64,000 nucleotides of DNA from Schaalia dentiphila ATCC 17982 (GCF_000154225.1 NZ_DS264586.1:898527-962526); one strand, 5' to 3'. Positions 10,295 to 19,323 are shown, numbered from the stretch's first letter. Program-made: numbers and translations. Notes: a model not told the origin generated them from the sequence alone.

Positions 10295-11605
10295 TCAATC
10301 CGCGAGCAGGTCAAGCAGGTGAGAGACGACCTTTCCGCCCGAATAGGCGGATCCGTCGTGTTGGTACTCATTCGTGATGTAGTGGCGAGCGCCGATCAGC
10401 TCACCCGTCTCCACGGACAGCTCGCGCGGCACGAACATGTCGTCGTAATACACGGCCGCAGCCACCGGTACCGTGTTCTCGGCCAGCACATCCGGCAGGT
10501 ACACGGGCGCCGCCTCCGTCGTCGACGCGAGGATCTCCGCGACGCCTTTCAACGGCGCCAAGCCCGGATCCTCATCGAACACGCGGCGCATGAAGTGCTC
10601 GCCCGTCAGGTAGAAGGGCTCGCTCTCATCCAGGGGGTTCGCGTCCTTCGCGAAGCCCGGTATCTCCTCGGCCAGGCGATCCGCCGCCCAGCCCGTCGCC
10701 GTGCCCACCAGGTCCGGCGTTGCGCACGCGTAGATGTACTCCTGGAACACGGCGTAAATCGGGGCCACGTCCACCTGCGAGCCGATTGCCGCCAGGAACT
10801 GCGACGAGAGCCTGCGCTGGCCACGAACCGACGTCCAGGGGCCCTCGAGCAGGTAGTGCAGCTGATCCGTGTTGCCTTGCCCGCCCAACATCATGCCGAT
10901 CATGCGCAGACGCGCAGGGGAGAGGCGCTCGCCCGTCGGCAGCGTCTCTTCTGTGTCCGCCAGGTGCGCGCACAGCTCGCGCACCGTCCGCTCATCGCCC
11001 GGGTGGCGCTGGAAGTACGCGCGGTTGCGGGCCGCCGTGCGCTCATACGTCAGGCGGTAGATGTCGTCCACATGGACGAGGCCGGGCAGACCTCCCGTGA
11101 TCAGGCTGGCCTTCAGGCCCTGGGGAGCCAGCGACAGGTACGAGGTCGTGATGAAGCCGCCGAACGACTGGCCGAGCGTTGTCCACGGGTCATCCCCGCA
11201 CAGCTCGCGACGCAACGTCTCCGCGTCGTACACGATCTGATCCTGGCGGAAGTGGCGCAGGTACGCAGCCTTCTCCTCTTCCGTGTCCAAGCGGGAGAGC
11301 GCCTGGGCGTCCATGCGGGTCGACTGGCCCGTGCCTCGCTGATCGAGGAGCACCACGCGGTAATCCTGCAGGAGACGATTCATCCACCCGCCGGTAAACG
11401 TGCCGAAACGCGGACTCGGGTAGCCCGGTCCCCCCTGGAGGAACACCGCGTAGGGCGCGTCCTCGCGGCCCTTGCGCACGACCTCGCGCGCGAAAACCTG
11501 AATCGTCGGGTTGTCCTCGCCAGTGGGGCGCAGGTGATCAAGGGGAACGTCCAGGCGGTGTTCGTAAACGGTGTGACCGTGGTGCAGGTACGACTCTGTG
11601 TGCAT
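10295..11605 (-). CDS. Proline iminopeptidase-like alpha/beta hydrolase (S33 family)
   Basis: The 436-residue product matches the peptidase S33 layout: an oxyanion-hole QGGPGYPS early on, a DQRGTGQST strand end, the nucleophile elbow GQSFGG, and a late Y-Y-D-D acid and Q-H-D-G histidine region. These enzymes release N-terminal proline from peptides in the cytoplasm. The start is ATG 11605 because a TAGGAT -10 box ends seven bases before it (leaderless). Substrate specificity cannot be read from sequence. Confidence 0.85.
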   Translation of the reverse strand: MHTESYLHHGHTVYEHRLDVPLDHLRPTGEDNPTIQVFAREVVRKGREDAPYAVFLQGGPGYPSPRFGTFTGGWMNRLLQDYRVVLLDQRGTGQSTRMDAQALSRLDTEEEKAAYLRHFRQDQIVYDAETLRRELCGDDPWTTLGQSFGGFITTSYLSLAPQGLKASLITGGLPGLVHVDDIYRLTYERTAARNRAYFQRHPGDERTVRELCAHLADTEETLPTGERLSPARLRMIGMMLGGQGNTDQLHYLLEGPWTSVRGQRRLSSQFLAAIGSQVDVAPIYAVFQEYIYACATPDLVGTATGWAADRLAEEIPGFAKDANPLDESEPFYLTGEHFMRRVFDEDPGLAPLKGVAEILASTTEAAPVYLPDVLAENTVPVAAAVYYDDMFVPRELSVETGELIGARHYITNEYQHDGSAYSGGKVVSHLLDLLAD

Positions 11606-11704
11606 GTGCACAATCCTATCGTGTTCGCGTCGCCGAGGAGGGCGCCCCGTCTGGCTGCGGGGTTTCCGACATGAAACTCCGCGCTCTTTCCGGTGTGTGA
11701 AACG

Positions 11705-11724
11705 GTGTCGCAAGACTGCGACAC
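11705..11724. promoter_or_regulatory. Inverted repeat upstream of the lipoprotein gene
   Basis: Perfect 8-bp arms GTGTCGCA and TGCGACAC around AGAC, between two divergent genes and about 100 bp before the lipoprotein start. Without a T-run it looks like an operator. The rest of 11606-11823 has no gene. Confidence 0.4.
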
Positions 11725-11823
11725 GGCTGCGATCATATGGCTAAACAGCGCAGTTAGAGTTCATACATCGGCGCACCGAGCGCCGGGATACCTACGACTG
11801 AACAACACCGGAGGATGATCGAC

Positions 11824-12438
11824 ATGAAGGCACAGAGGAGTGGCATGACACGTAGGGCGCTCGCGGCCCTGACCGCGCTCCCCCTGGCGATCGCCATGAG
11901 CGGCTGCCAACTCGGCATCAGCAAGCAGGACGAAGGCGGCGGATCCAGTCCGGCCCCGGCCGCGTCCCAATCGAATGGCGCCGGGGGATCTCAGACGACT
12001 TCTTCGCCCCAGGTGACGGGCAGCGCCAAGCCCGCCGCGTCCGGGGTCCAAGGCACCTGGGAGGGAGCGATCAACGATAAGAACTTCCGCGTGGACGTGA
12101 ATTCCGTGGTCGTCAAGAACGGTGTCACGACGCTGACCTTCACCGTCACGAACACCGGTTCCACGGGGATCCTGATGTGGTACGTCTCATTCGGGGGCAA
12201 CAACCTGCTGTCCGACGATGTGAAGCTCGCTGACCCGCAAAACAGCCTCGTCTACTCGCCCGGAAAGGCGGCAGACAAGTCCTGCATGTGCAGCGAACTC
12301 GATGCCTCCTCGCTCGAACCCGGCGAGTCTCGGACCGTCTTCACGACGTTCAAGGAGCTGCCCGACGGGGTGGGTGCTGTCACCGTGACGATACCGAACG
12401 TCGCCCCCTTCGAGGGCATCCCGGTGACCAGGGAGTGA
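11824..12438 (+). CDS. Secreted lipoprotein, unknown function
   Basis: A 204-residue product with a basic start, a hydrophobic segment and lipobox M-S-G-C, so the cysteine should be lipid-modified at the membrane. A Ser/Gly/Pro-rich linker precedes a beta-rich domain (about 75-200) resembling immunoglobulin-like folds. The second ATG (11824) is chosen because GGAGG at 11809-11813 is correctly spaced for it and abuts the first ATG. It is followed at once by an OmpA-domain gene, suggesting a shared envelope role. Confidence 0.75.
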   Translation: MKAQRSGMTRRALAALTALPLAIAMSGCQLGISKQDEGGGSSPAPAASQSNGAGGSQTTSSPQVTGSAKPAASGVQGTWEGAINDKNFRVDVNSVVVKNGVTTLTFTVTNTGSTGILMWYVSFGGNNLLSDDVKLADPQNSLVYSPGKAADKSCMCSELDASSLEPGESRTVFTTFKELPDGVGAVTVTIPNVAPFEGIPVTRE

Positions 12439-12443
12439 GCGCC

Positions 12444-12977
12444 ATGATCACGATGAGGAGGCGCGCGGTAGCAGCCGCTGCCCTCGCGCTCGTGGCCGCC
12501 GTGGGCGCGAGCCCCGCCCTGGCGGCGGACAAGGTGGAGTGGCCAGTGGCGACGATCGAGTTCCCCGAACCCGTCAAGATCATCTTCTCCGTCTCCACGA
12601 TCGACGGTGCGGTCGCCACGGCGGAACAGCCCGATGCCACGGTCACTACGCTGTCGGGGGATGTCAACTTCGAGGTCGACTCTGATCAGCTCACGGCGCG
12701 TGCCAAGGAGGTCCTCGACTCCCTGGCATCTGAGTGGACCAAGGCTAAGCCCTCGACGGTCTCCGTCATGGGCCACACCGACTCAGTAGCCGATGACGCC
12801 CACAACCTCGATCTGTCCAAGCGTCGGGCAAAGGCCGTGGGCGACTACCTCAAAGGAAAGGTCCCCGGCCTGTCGATTACGACCGATGGGAAGGGGGAAG
12901 CCGAGCCCATCGGCGACAACGAGACGGACGAGGGGCGCGCCCAGAACCGGCGCGTCGAGATCCGCGCGCAGAAGTGA
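12444..12977 (+). CDS. Secreted OmpA/MotB-domain protein
   Basis: A 177-residue protein with a signal peptide ending A-L-A-A and an OmpA-like peptidoglycan-binding domain: N-F-E-V-D-S-D-Q-L, the G-H-T-D-S loop, N-L-D-L-S-K-R-R-A, and N-R-R-V-E-I near the end. Such domains bind meso-diaminopimelate or equivalent peptidoglycan. It starts five bases after the lipoprotein stop and is surely co-transcribed. Confidence 0.85.
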   Translation: MITMRRRAVAAAALALVAAVGASPALAADKVEWPVATIEFPEPVKIIFSVSTIDGAVATAEQPDATVTTLSGDVNFEVDSDQLTARAKEVLDSLASEWTKAKPSTVSVMGHTDSVADDAHNLDLSKRRAKAVGDYLKGKVPGLSITTDGKGEAEPIGDNETDEGRAQNRRVEIRAQK

Positions 12978-13053
12978 CACCCACGCTCGGTGACCGGTGT
13001 CTCGTGCATCCACCGCGCTGCGAGGCTCGGCCCCAACTCTGACAGCTTGCACC

Positions 13054-13086
13054 CGGCCCCCACCAGCACGCCGCTGGCGGGGGCCG
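13054..13086. terminator. Bidirectional hairpin between converging genes
   Basis: Arms CGGCCCCC and GGGGGCCG with further pairing CCAGC/GCTGG around ACGCC, placed between the OmpA-domain gene and the oppositely oriented histidine kinase gene. No strong T-run. Confidence 0.55.
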
Positions 13087-13092
13087 AGGCGT

Positions 13093-14016
13093 TCACCTCG
13101 GGGGCTGGGGAATCTTCTGCGCCGTAGGAGAGATCTCGTCGGGCAGTGGGAGGGTGAGGACGACGCTGGTACCCACTCCCTCGCGCGAGGTGAGGCGCAC
13201 GTGGCCGCCGTGTCGCTCAATGACGAGGCGGACGAGCGGCAGGCCCAGCCCCGATCCTGAGCGCCCAGCCGCGTTCGACCCGCGCGCCAGCTCCGACCAC
13301 ACGATCTCGCGTTCCGCCTCGGGAATCCCGATTCCCGTGTCAGCGACCTCAATGCTCACGCCGGTCTCCGACTGGCTGCCGCGTACCTCGATGCTGTCGC
13401 CTTCACCCGAGTACTTCACGGCGTTAAACACGACGTTCTGAATCGCGGAATACAGTAGATCGGCGTCCCCGACGACGCGCGGCAGCGGCCACGGGGCGGT
13501 TGGGAACACCAGGGTGAAGCTGCGCGCTTCGCCCACGCTGGAGCGTGCAGCCTCCACGGCGTCGCGTGCCGCCTCCTCCAGATCCACGAGCTCGCGCTCC
13601 ATGGGTGCCGACGACAGATCGGCCAGTTTGCGCAGATCCGTCACGAGCACGCCCATACGCCTGGCCTGGGCCGCCACGAGGGCCGAGGCCTCGTCCTCGC
13701 CCGGAGCCGTGGCCGCGAGGATCGCCGTCAGGGGATTCTTCAGCTCGTGGTCGAGGCGGGCCAGAAACTGCCGGTGCTCGAGATCGCGGCGCGCCTGAGC
13801 CTGCGCCGCACCCGCGAGGCGCGCCTTCGACACGGCTAACGAGATGAGCAGGAACGCCACCGCAACGGCGGATACGAGAATGCCGAGTGCGGCCACGGCA
13901 GCGGGCAAGGAAACGAAGGCGCGCACCCCGAGCCTCGAGCCGAAGAACCACCACACGAGGGCGCACACGCAGGAGATGACCGCGGGAGCCAGGCACAGCA
14001 TCATTCGGCGCCTCAT
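13093..14016 (-). CDS. Sensor histidine kinase
   Basis: A 307-residue membrane histidine kinase with two N-terminal helices (about 9-26 and 40-62) and almost no extracytoplasmic loop. It has an H-box R-L-D-H-E-L-K-N-P with phospho-acceptor H90, then N, G1 (A-D-T-G-I-G-I-P) and G2 (G-S-G-L-G-L) ATP-binding boxes. Its ATG overlaps the response regulator stop (ATGA), so they form one system. The stimulus is unknown; the short sensor suggests sensing in or at the membrane. Confidence 0.93.
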   Translation of the reverse strand: MRRRMMLCLAPAVISCVCALVWWFFGSRLGVRAFVSLPAAVAALGILVSAVAVAFLLISLAVSKARLAGAAQAQARRDLEHRQFLARLDHELKNPLTAILAATAPGEDEASALVAAQARRMGVLVTDLRKLADLSSAPMERELVDLEEAARDAVEAARSSVGEARSFTLVFPTAPWPLPRVVGDADLLYSAIQNVVFNAVKYSGEGDSIEVRGSQSETGVSIEVADTGIGIPEAEREIVWSELARGSNAAGRSGSGLGLPLVRLVIERHGGHVRLTSREGVGTSVVLTLPLPDEISPTAQKIPQPPR

Positions 14017-14756
14017 TGCCCCACCCTCCCAATGAAGCGGTACCCCACGGAGGGAACGGTTTCGATGAACACCGGGTCCGAGGGATCCTCCCCGAGGGCC
14101 GCGCGGATCTCACGGATGCGATGGTCGACCGCTCGCGTGGAGGAAGCAAAGTCGATTCCCCACAGCACCGACAGGAGTCGCTCGCGGGTGTGGAGCTCCC
14201 CGGGGTGGGTCATCAGATAGTCGAGGAGCCCCATCGCCTTGGGTGTCAGCTCAAGTTCCCTGTCGGCCAGGAAAGCGCGCCGAGCGAGGCGGTCAAGCAC
14301 CAACTCGCCACTCGTGACGCGCTCGGACGCCGACAGGGGGCGCGTGGAGCGCATCGAACGGCGCAGCACCGCGCGTATACGGGAGACCAGCTCCTGGGGG
14401 TCGAAGGGCTTCGACAGGTAGTCGTCGGCTCCCTCATCCAGCGCGGCTGAACGCTCGAAGGAGGTGTCGATCTGGGTCAGCAAAATGACGGGGGTCCACG
14501 TGCCACCCGCACGTATGCGGCGCACCATCTCGCGCCCGTCCATGTGGGGCATCATGATGTCGGAGACGACAATGTCTGGGTTGAGCCTGCCGTGGGCTGC
14601 CAGCCCCTCCGCCCCGTCCCTGGCCGTGTGGACCGTGAAACCCGAGCGGCGTAGGAAGGGCGCGAGCCCGTCGATGATGGCCGCCTCGTCGTCGACCAGC
14701 AGGACGGAGGCCCCCGCGGGGGCGGGCGGGGGAGGGGCCCCGGTGCTCGTCGTCAC
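14013..14756 (-). CDS. OmpR/PhoB-family response regulator
   Basis: A 247-residue regulator: receiver domain with acidic pair V-D-D-E, phospho-acceptor D66 in V-S-D-I-M-M-P and K in L-S-K-P-F, then a winged-helix DNA-binding domain (about 150-245) ending S-V-G-Y-R-F. The start is GTG 14756, with GAGGAGA upstream. The longer frame adds an unlikely basic extension. It is the first gene of the pair; 14757-14924 upstream holds only its promoter region. Confidence 0.93.
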   Translation of the reverse strand: MTTSTGAPPPPAPAGASVLLVDDEAAIIDGLAPFLRRSGFTVHTARDGAEGLAAHGRLNPDIVVSDIMMPHMDGREMVRRIRAGGTWTPVILLTQIDTSFERSAALDEGADDYLSKPFDPQELVSRIRAVLRRSMRSTRPLSASERVTSGELVLDRLARRAFLADRELELTPKAMGLLDYLMTHPGELHTRERLLSVLWGIDFASSTRAVDHRIREIRAALGEDPSDPVFIETVPSVGYRFIGRVGQ

Positions 14757-14924
14757 GGATCTTCTCCTCGGTGTCCGGCTCCGATCATGGGCGCCGACAA
14801 GATCGGGCGCTCTCAGCCAGGGTATGCGACCCGCCGGGTGGTTGTCCACGGGCCCGGCGGAGTCGACATTCCGACGACGTCTCCCGTGCGGGTGGGGTAT
14901 CCCCCTCGTCGCCTGGGAGCCTCG

Positions 14925-15248
14925 CTACCAGTTCAACAGCGCGACGTAGCACACCGTTCCGATGCCGACGCTCCACAGGAGCTTGCGACCAAAGAGCAGG
15001 TGCACAGCGACGGTGACGCCCGTCGCCACCAGGGCCGCCCACCAGTTGCCCGTAGCCTGCGCCCCCTGGGCGAGTGTCGAGAGCACGAGGATCATCATGA
15101 TGCCCGGCGGCATCCACACCGCCATGTCCGACACGTAACGCGAATCGCGCAGGGGCTCCAGAATCTTGAAAGGTAGAGCGCGCAGCGTCAAGTCGATGAT
15201 GAAGGTGATCGCAAGGATCGCCAGCAGGTAGCCCAGCGTCGGTGTCAC
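14925..15248 (-). CDS. azlD: AzlD-family branched-chain amino acid exporter subunit
   Basis: A 107-residue polytopic protein with four hydrophobic segments and the AzlD-type R-A-L-P-F motif after the first helix. With AzlC it forms an exporter of branched-chain amino acids and analogues. The GTG start overlaps the azlC stop (GTGA). Confidence 0.9.
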   Translation of the reverse strand: MTPTLGYLLAILAITFIIDLTLRALPFKILEPLRDSRYVSDMAVWMPPGIMMILVLSTLAQGAQATGNWWAALVATGVTVAVHLLFGRKLLWSVGIGTVCYVALLNW

Positions 15249-16003
15249 CGCGCGCCTCCTTCGGCCACCTCGTCTGCGGAGTGCCAGATGCCCCGGCGAT
15301 GAAGAAAGTGGCGGACTGTCAGGCTCGCGACGAACAGCAGGAGTGCCGCCATGAGGTGCTGCCCGGGTGCCACCACCATCGCCACCGCGAAGGATGCGCC
15401 GGCCAGGAGGACCGACGGCGCCTCGTGCCTGGTGCGCGCCGCGTCCAGCGTCAACGTGATGAACAGAGCCGTCAGCGCGAAGTCTAGGCCCTCGATCTGC
15501 GTGGGAATGAGCGATCCGGCGAGGACGCCGACCACGCCCGACACTAACCACGTCAGGTGGAAGAGTACCTGCATCGCCAGGAGTCGAGGCTTCGTCCACC
15601 CGTTGGGGCGGGCGGCGGTGAGCGCGTAGGCCTCGTCCACCAGGGCGTACATCGAGAAGAGGCGGGCGAAACGCCCCTCGATGACGTGCAGTGGGAACGA
15701 GAACGCGAAAAACAGGAGGCGGAAATTCACCAGCAGCATCGTCACCGCGATGACGGCTAAAGGCGTATTCTGCGAGGCCAGGGTGACGACGAGGAGCTCG
15801 GCCGAGCCCGAGTAGGCGGCCAGGGAGAGCGCTGGCGCCATCCACCACGGCAGCCCCAGCTGGACGACCAGCAGGCCGTAGGCCAGGCCCAGTGGGATGT
15901 AACCCGCGGCGACGGGTGCCGTGATGCGTAGACCGTCGAGGATCTCGAGGCGGGTAGGGCTAGCCGGCACGGGGACATTCACGGTGCGCGGTAGCTTGGG
16001 CAT
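15245..16003 (-). CDS. azlC: AzlC-family branched-chain amino acid exporter
   Basis: A 252-residue membrane protein with the AzlC pattern: G-Y-I-P-L-G-L-A-Y-G near the first helix, Y-S-G-S-A-E-L, N-F-R-L-L-F-F, and a Y-A-L-V-D-E-A-Y-A-L segment. It is the large subunit of the AzlCD exporter. It is divergent from the amino acid importer gene at 16260, so an exporter and an importer share the intergenic region that carries the long G tract. Confidence 0.92.
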   Translation of the reverse strand: MPKLPRTVNVPVPASPTRLEILDGLRITAPVAAGYIPLGLAYGLLVVQLGLPWWMAPALSLAAYSGSAELLVVTLASQNTPLAVIAVTMLLVNFRLLFFAFSFPLHVIEGRFARLFSMYALVDEAYALTAARPNGWTKPRLLAMQVLFHLTWLVSGVVGVLAGSLIPTQIEGLDFALTALFITLTLDAARTRHEAPSVLLAGASFAVAMVVAPGQHLMAALLLFVASLTVRHFLHRRGIWHSADEVAEGGAR

Positions 16004-16107
16004 GGGAGCAATTTTTACGCGCCGCTACGGCCTCGCGCGCGCTGGCGGGGCCATGCGTGACGACTTGCACGTTTTAGTGGGTCGAAGGTCCCGGTGTGGA
16101 AACCTGC

Positions 16108-16124
16108 GGGGGGGGGGGGGGGGG
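16108..16124 (+). repeat. Homopolymer of 17 G residues
   Basis: An uninterrupted run of 17 G between azlC (divergent) and the importer binding-protein gene, about 135 bp before the latter. Such tracts vary in length by slipped-strand mispairing. A CATAGTTT stretch at 16143-16150 could be a -10 element with its -35 region at the tract edge. The remainder of 16004-16259 has no gene. Confidence 0.9.
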
Positions 16125-16259
16125 ATAGCCCTCGCCTGTCACATAGTTTCAAAACGGGAAACAGCCCTCGCGCAATAGACCGTCCGGTGGAAATATCGTT
16201 CCTGTCGCCGAGGAACATCCCCTCGGCGCATCCATTGACAACGCAGATCAGGAGCCCTC

Positions 16260-17162
16260 ATGAGCGCCACTCACGCACGCAAGAAGCCATTCCTTCGACT
16301 CGCCACGGCCGCCGTCGCCATGGTCGCAGCCCTCGGCATGGCCGCATGCTCCGGTGGCGCGTCCACTTCCTCGTCCTCCTCGTCGAGTGCGCAGGTCGGC
16401 GACCGCAGCCCCGAGCAGATCAAGGAAGCTGGCGAGATCGTCATCGGCATCTTCTCCGACAAGGCCCCCTTCGGCTACATCGACGCCGACGGCAAGCCCG
16501 CCGGATACGACGTCGTCTACGGCGACCGCATCGCCGCCGACCTGGGCGTCACCGCCAAGTATGTCCCCGTCGACGCCGCCGCCCGCACCGAGGTCCTCGC
16601 CTCCAACAAGGTCGACATCACCCTCGCGAACTTCACCGTCACACCCGAGCGCGCCGAGAAGGTTGACTTCGCGAACCCCTACTTCAAGGTCTCCCTCGGC
16701 GTCGTCTCGCCCACCTCGGCTGAAATCACCGACGTGAGCCAGCTGGCCGGCAAGACCCTCATCGTCACCAAGGGCACGACCGCCGAAGCCTACTTCGAGG
16801 CCAACCACCCCGAGGTTAAGCTCCAGAAGTACGACCAGTACTCCGACGCCTACCAGGCCCTCGAGGACGGCCGAGGTGACGCCTTCTCCACCGACAACAC
16901 CGAGGTCATCGCATGGGCGATCCAGCACCCCGGCTTCAGCGTCGGCATCAAGAGCCTGGGCGAGACCAGCTACATCGCGGCCGCCGTCAAGAAGGGCAAC
17001 ACCGCCCTACTCGACTGGCTGAACAACCAGCTCGTTGAGCTCGGCCAGGAGAACTTCTTCCACAAGGACTACGAGCAGACCCTCGCCCCCGTCTACGGTG
17101 ACGCCGCGACCCCCGACGACCTCGTCGTCGAAGGCGGCGTGGACACCACCTCCACCAACTGA
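16260..17162 (+). CDS. Polar amino acid ABC transporter, substrate-binding lipoprotein
   Basis: A 300-residue extracytoplasmic solute receptor (SBP_bac_3 type) with signal peptide and lipobox M-A-A-C, a Ser-rich linker, and hallmarks A-P-F-G-Y-I-D-A-D-G-K-P-A-G-Y-D, R-T-E-V-L-A-S-N-K-V-D and G-T-T-A-E near the hinge. These features resemble cystine, glutamate or glutamine receptors; the exact ligand is not decidable. AGGAG lies before the ATG. It is first of a four-gene importer operon. Confidence 0.92.
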   Translation: MSATHARKKPFLRLATAAVAMVAALGMAACSGGASTSSSSSSSAQVGDRSPEQIKEAGEIVIGIFSDKAPFGYIDADGKPAGYDVVYGDRIAADLGVTAKYVPVDAAARTEVLASNKVDITLANFTVTPERAEKVDFANPYFKVSLGVVSPTSAEITDVSQLAGKTLIVTKGTTAEAYFEANHPEVKLQKYDQYSDAYQALEDGRGDAFSTDNTEVIAWAIQHPGFSVGIKSLGETSYIAAAVKKGNTALLDWLNNQLVELGQENFFHKDYEQTLAPVYGDAATPDDLVVEGGVDTTSTN

Positions 17163-17167
17163 CAGGA

Positions 17168-17247
17168 ACGAGGCCGTGGCCCCCGCCGGGGACAGCGCCC
17201 ACCGCGGGTAAACGCCCCGGCCGGCCACGGTCTCGTCCCAGATTTTT
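17168..17247 (+). terminator. Terminator-like attenuator inside the importer operon
   Basis: Arms 17168-17181 (ACGAGGCCGTGGCC) and 17223-17236 pair with one bulge, inner C/G blocks extend the stem, and five T residues follow at 17243-17247. It lies between the binding-protein gene and the first permease gene, so it probably keeps permease expression below receptor expression. The left arm resembles the dispersed 14-mer. Confidence 0.6.
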
Positions 17248-17250
17248 CCT

Positions 17251-17910
17251 ATGAATCTCGACATTCTGGCGCGATACGCGCCCCTGTACGTCGACGCCGC
17301 CATCCTCACCTTGAGGATCGCGGCTATCGGCATCGTCGGCTCGCTCGCGGTCGGCCTGCTCGTGGCCGCGATCCGGCAATACCGGATCCCCGTCGCCACC
17401 CAGATCGCCGTCGCCTACGTCGAACTGTCGCGCAACACGCCCCTGCTCGTGCAGCTCTTCTTCATCTACTTCGGCCTGCCGCGCGTGGGCATCAAGTGGA
17501 GCGGCGAGACCTGTGCGATCGTCGGCCTCATCTTCCTGGGCGGCGCCTACATGGCCGAGGCCCTGCGCTCGGGTCTCGACTCGATCGCCACCATCCAGTG
17601 GGAGTCGTCTGCGGCGCTCGGCCTCACCCGCACCCAGACGCTGCGCCACGTCGCCCTCCCGCAGGCCATCGCGACCTCCGTGCCGCCTCTCGCCGCCAAC
17701 GTCATCTTCCTCATCAAGGAAACATCCGTCGTCTCCGTCGTCGCGCTGCCCGACCTCGTGTACGTCGCGAAAGACCTCATCGGCATGTCCTACAACACCT
17801 CTGAAGCGCTGATCCTCCTGGTCATCGCCTACCTGGTGATCCTTCTGCCCGTGTCCATCGCGGCCCGACTCATCGAAAAGAAGGTGCGCCGTGGCGGATT
17901 TGGGAATTAA
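17251..17910 (+). CDS. Amino acid ABC transporter permease (first)
   Basis: A 219-residue HisM/GlnP-type inner-membrane permease. It has four to five helices, the V-E-L-S-R-N-T-P-L-L-V-Q entry motif and the EAA loop E-S-S-A-A-L-G-L-T-R that contacts the ATPase. The ATG at 17251 lies right after the attenuator T-run and lacks a clear ribosome site, consistent with low expression. Pairs with the overlapping second permease. Confidence 0.92.
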   Translation: MNLDILARYAPLYVDAAILTLRIAAIGIVGSLAVGLLVAAIRQYRIPVATQIAVAYVELSRNTPLLVQLFFIYFGLPRVGIKWSGETCAIVGLIFLGGAYMAEALRSGLDSIATIQWESSAALGLTRTQTLRHVALPQAIATSVPPLAANVIFLIKETSVVSVVALPDLVYVAKDLIGMSYNTSEALILLVIAYLVILLPVSIAARLIEKKVRRGGFGN

Positions 17911-18568
17911 CGTCATCTTCGAAGGCCGCAACCTCGTGCGCATCCTCGAAGGACTGGGCGTCACCGTCGGCATCTCCGCGCTGTCCGTCGTGTTGTCGCT
18001 GGTGCTCGGCGTGTTCGTCGGCCTCGGCATGCGCTCGCGCTGGCGCCCCCTGCGCTGGCTCATGCAGCTCTACCTCGAGTTCGTGCGCATCATGCCCCAG
18101 CTCGTCCTCCTGTTCGTCGCCTACTTCGGGCTCACGCGTGTCGCGGGGATCAACCTGGACGGCATTACCGCGTCCGTCCTCGTCTTCACCCTGTGGGGCG
18201 GCGCCGAAATGGGTGACCTCGTGCGAGGCGCGCTCATCGCGATCCCGCGCCATCAGTACGAGTCCGCATACGCGCTGGGACTCACCCCGAGGCAGACCAT
18301 GCGTCGCGTCATCCTGCCTCAAACCCTGCGCAGGCTCGCGCCCCCGGCCGTCAACCTCATCACCCGTATGGTGAAGACGACGTCCCTCGTCGTGCTCATC
18401 GGCGTCGTCGAAGTCCTCAAGGTTGGACAGCAGATCATCGACGCCAACCGCTTCAACTACCCGACCGCCTCGCTGTGGATCTACGGCCTGATCTTCGCGG
18501 CGTACTTCCTCATCTGCTGGCCCATCTCGCTCCTCTCACGCCACATGGAGAAAACATGGCAGAACTGA
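17891..18568 (+). CDS. Amino acid ABC transporter permease (second)
   Basis: A 225-residue HisM/GlnP-family permease. The GTG start is 20 bases inside the preceding permease gene. It carries E-F-V-R-I-M-P-Q-L-V in the first conserved block and an EAA loop, Y-E-S-A-Y-A-L-G-L-T. Two different permeases imply a heterodimeric channel. Confidence 0.93.
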   Translation: MADLGINVIFEGRNLVRILEGLGVTVGISALSVVLSLVLGVFVGLGMRSRWRPLRWLMQLYLEFVRIMPQLVLLFVAYFGLTRVAGINLDGITASVLVFTLWGGAEMGDLVRGALIAIPRHQYESAYALGLTPRQTMRRVILPQTLRRLAPPAVNLITRMVKTTSLVVLIGVVEVLKVGQQIIDANRFNYPTASLWIYGLIFAAYFLICWPISLLSRHMEKTWQN

Positions 18569-19323
18569 CCTCCGACCCGCAGCTGCGCCTCGTCGACCTC
18601 GACAAGACCTACCCCGGCGGCCACCACGCCCTGCGCGGCGTCTCCCTCGACGTCGCCGACGGCGAAGTTGTCGTCATCATCGGTCCCTCCGGCTGCGGCA
18701 AGTCCACGCTCCTGCGCACGATCAACGGCCTCGAGCCCATCAACTCCGGGCAGATCCTCTTCGACGGGAATGACCTGGCGGCCCCCGGCGTCTCCTGGCC
18801 CGAGGTTCGCCGCCGCATCGGCATGGTCTTCCAGTCCTACGAGCTCTTCCCCCACCTGACCGTCATGGGGAACCTGACGCTCGCCCCCGGCCTCGTCGCG
18901 GGAGAATCGCGCGCCGACGCGAGCGAGCGGGCGTTGAAACTGCTCGAGCGCGTCGGTCTGGCGGACCGCGCCGACGACTACCCGCGCCAGCTCTCCGGCG
19001 GCCAGCGCCAGCGCGTCGCCATCGTGCGCGCCCTCATGATGGACCCCGAGATCCTCCTCCTTGACGAGGTCACGGCCTCCCTTGACCCGGAGATGGTGCG
19101 CGAGGTCCTCGACGTCGTCCTGGAACTGGCTCGTACCGGCATGACGATGCTCATCGTCACCCACGAGATGGGCTTCGCCCGCGCGATCGCCGACCGCATC
19201 GTCTTCATGGATGAGGGCCGGATCGTCGAGGTCGACCCGCCGCGCAAGTTCTTCGCCGACCCGGCGTCTGACCGAGCGCGCAAGTTCCTCGACATCTTCA
19301 GCTTCGAAGGCGCCAAGCTGTAG
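18556..19323 (+). CDS. Amino acid ABC transporter ATPase
   Basis: A 255-residue GlnQ-type ATPase. Walker A GPSGCGKST, Q-loop V-F-Q-S-Y, signature LSGGQRQR, Walker B ILLLDEVTASLD and H-loop V-T-H-E are all intact. The start is ATG 18556, 13 bases inside the upstream permease and preceded by GGAG. It energises the importer encoded by the three genes before it. Confidence 0.95.
   Translation: MAELTSDPQLRLVDLDKTYPGGHHALRGVSLDVADGEVVVIIGPSGCGKSTLLRTINGLEPINSGQILFDGNDLAAPGVSWPEVRRRIGMVFQSYELFPHLTVMGNLTLAPGLVAGESRADASERALKLLERVGLADRADDYPRQLSGGQRQRVAIVRALMMDPEILLLDEVTASLDPEMVREVLDVVLELARTGMTMLIVTHEMGFARAIADRIVFMDEGRIVEVDPPRKFFADPASDRARKFLDIFSFEGAKL

Noticed and set aside
16235..16240. Perfect TTGACA as the -35 of the importer operon
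   Set aside because: It lies only 20 bases before the ATG, leaving no room for a -10 and a start upstream of the ribosome site.
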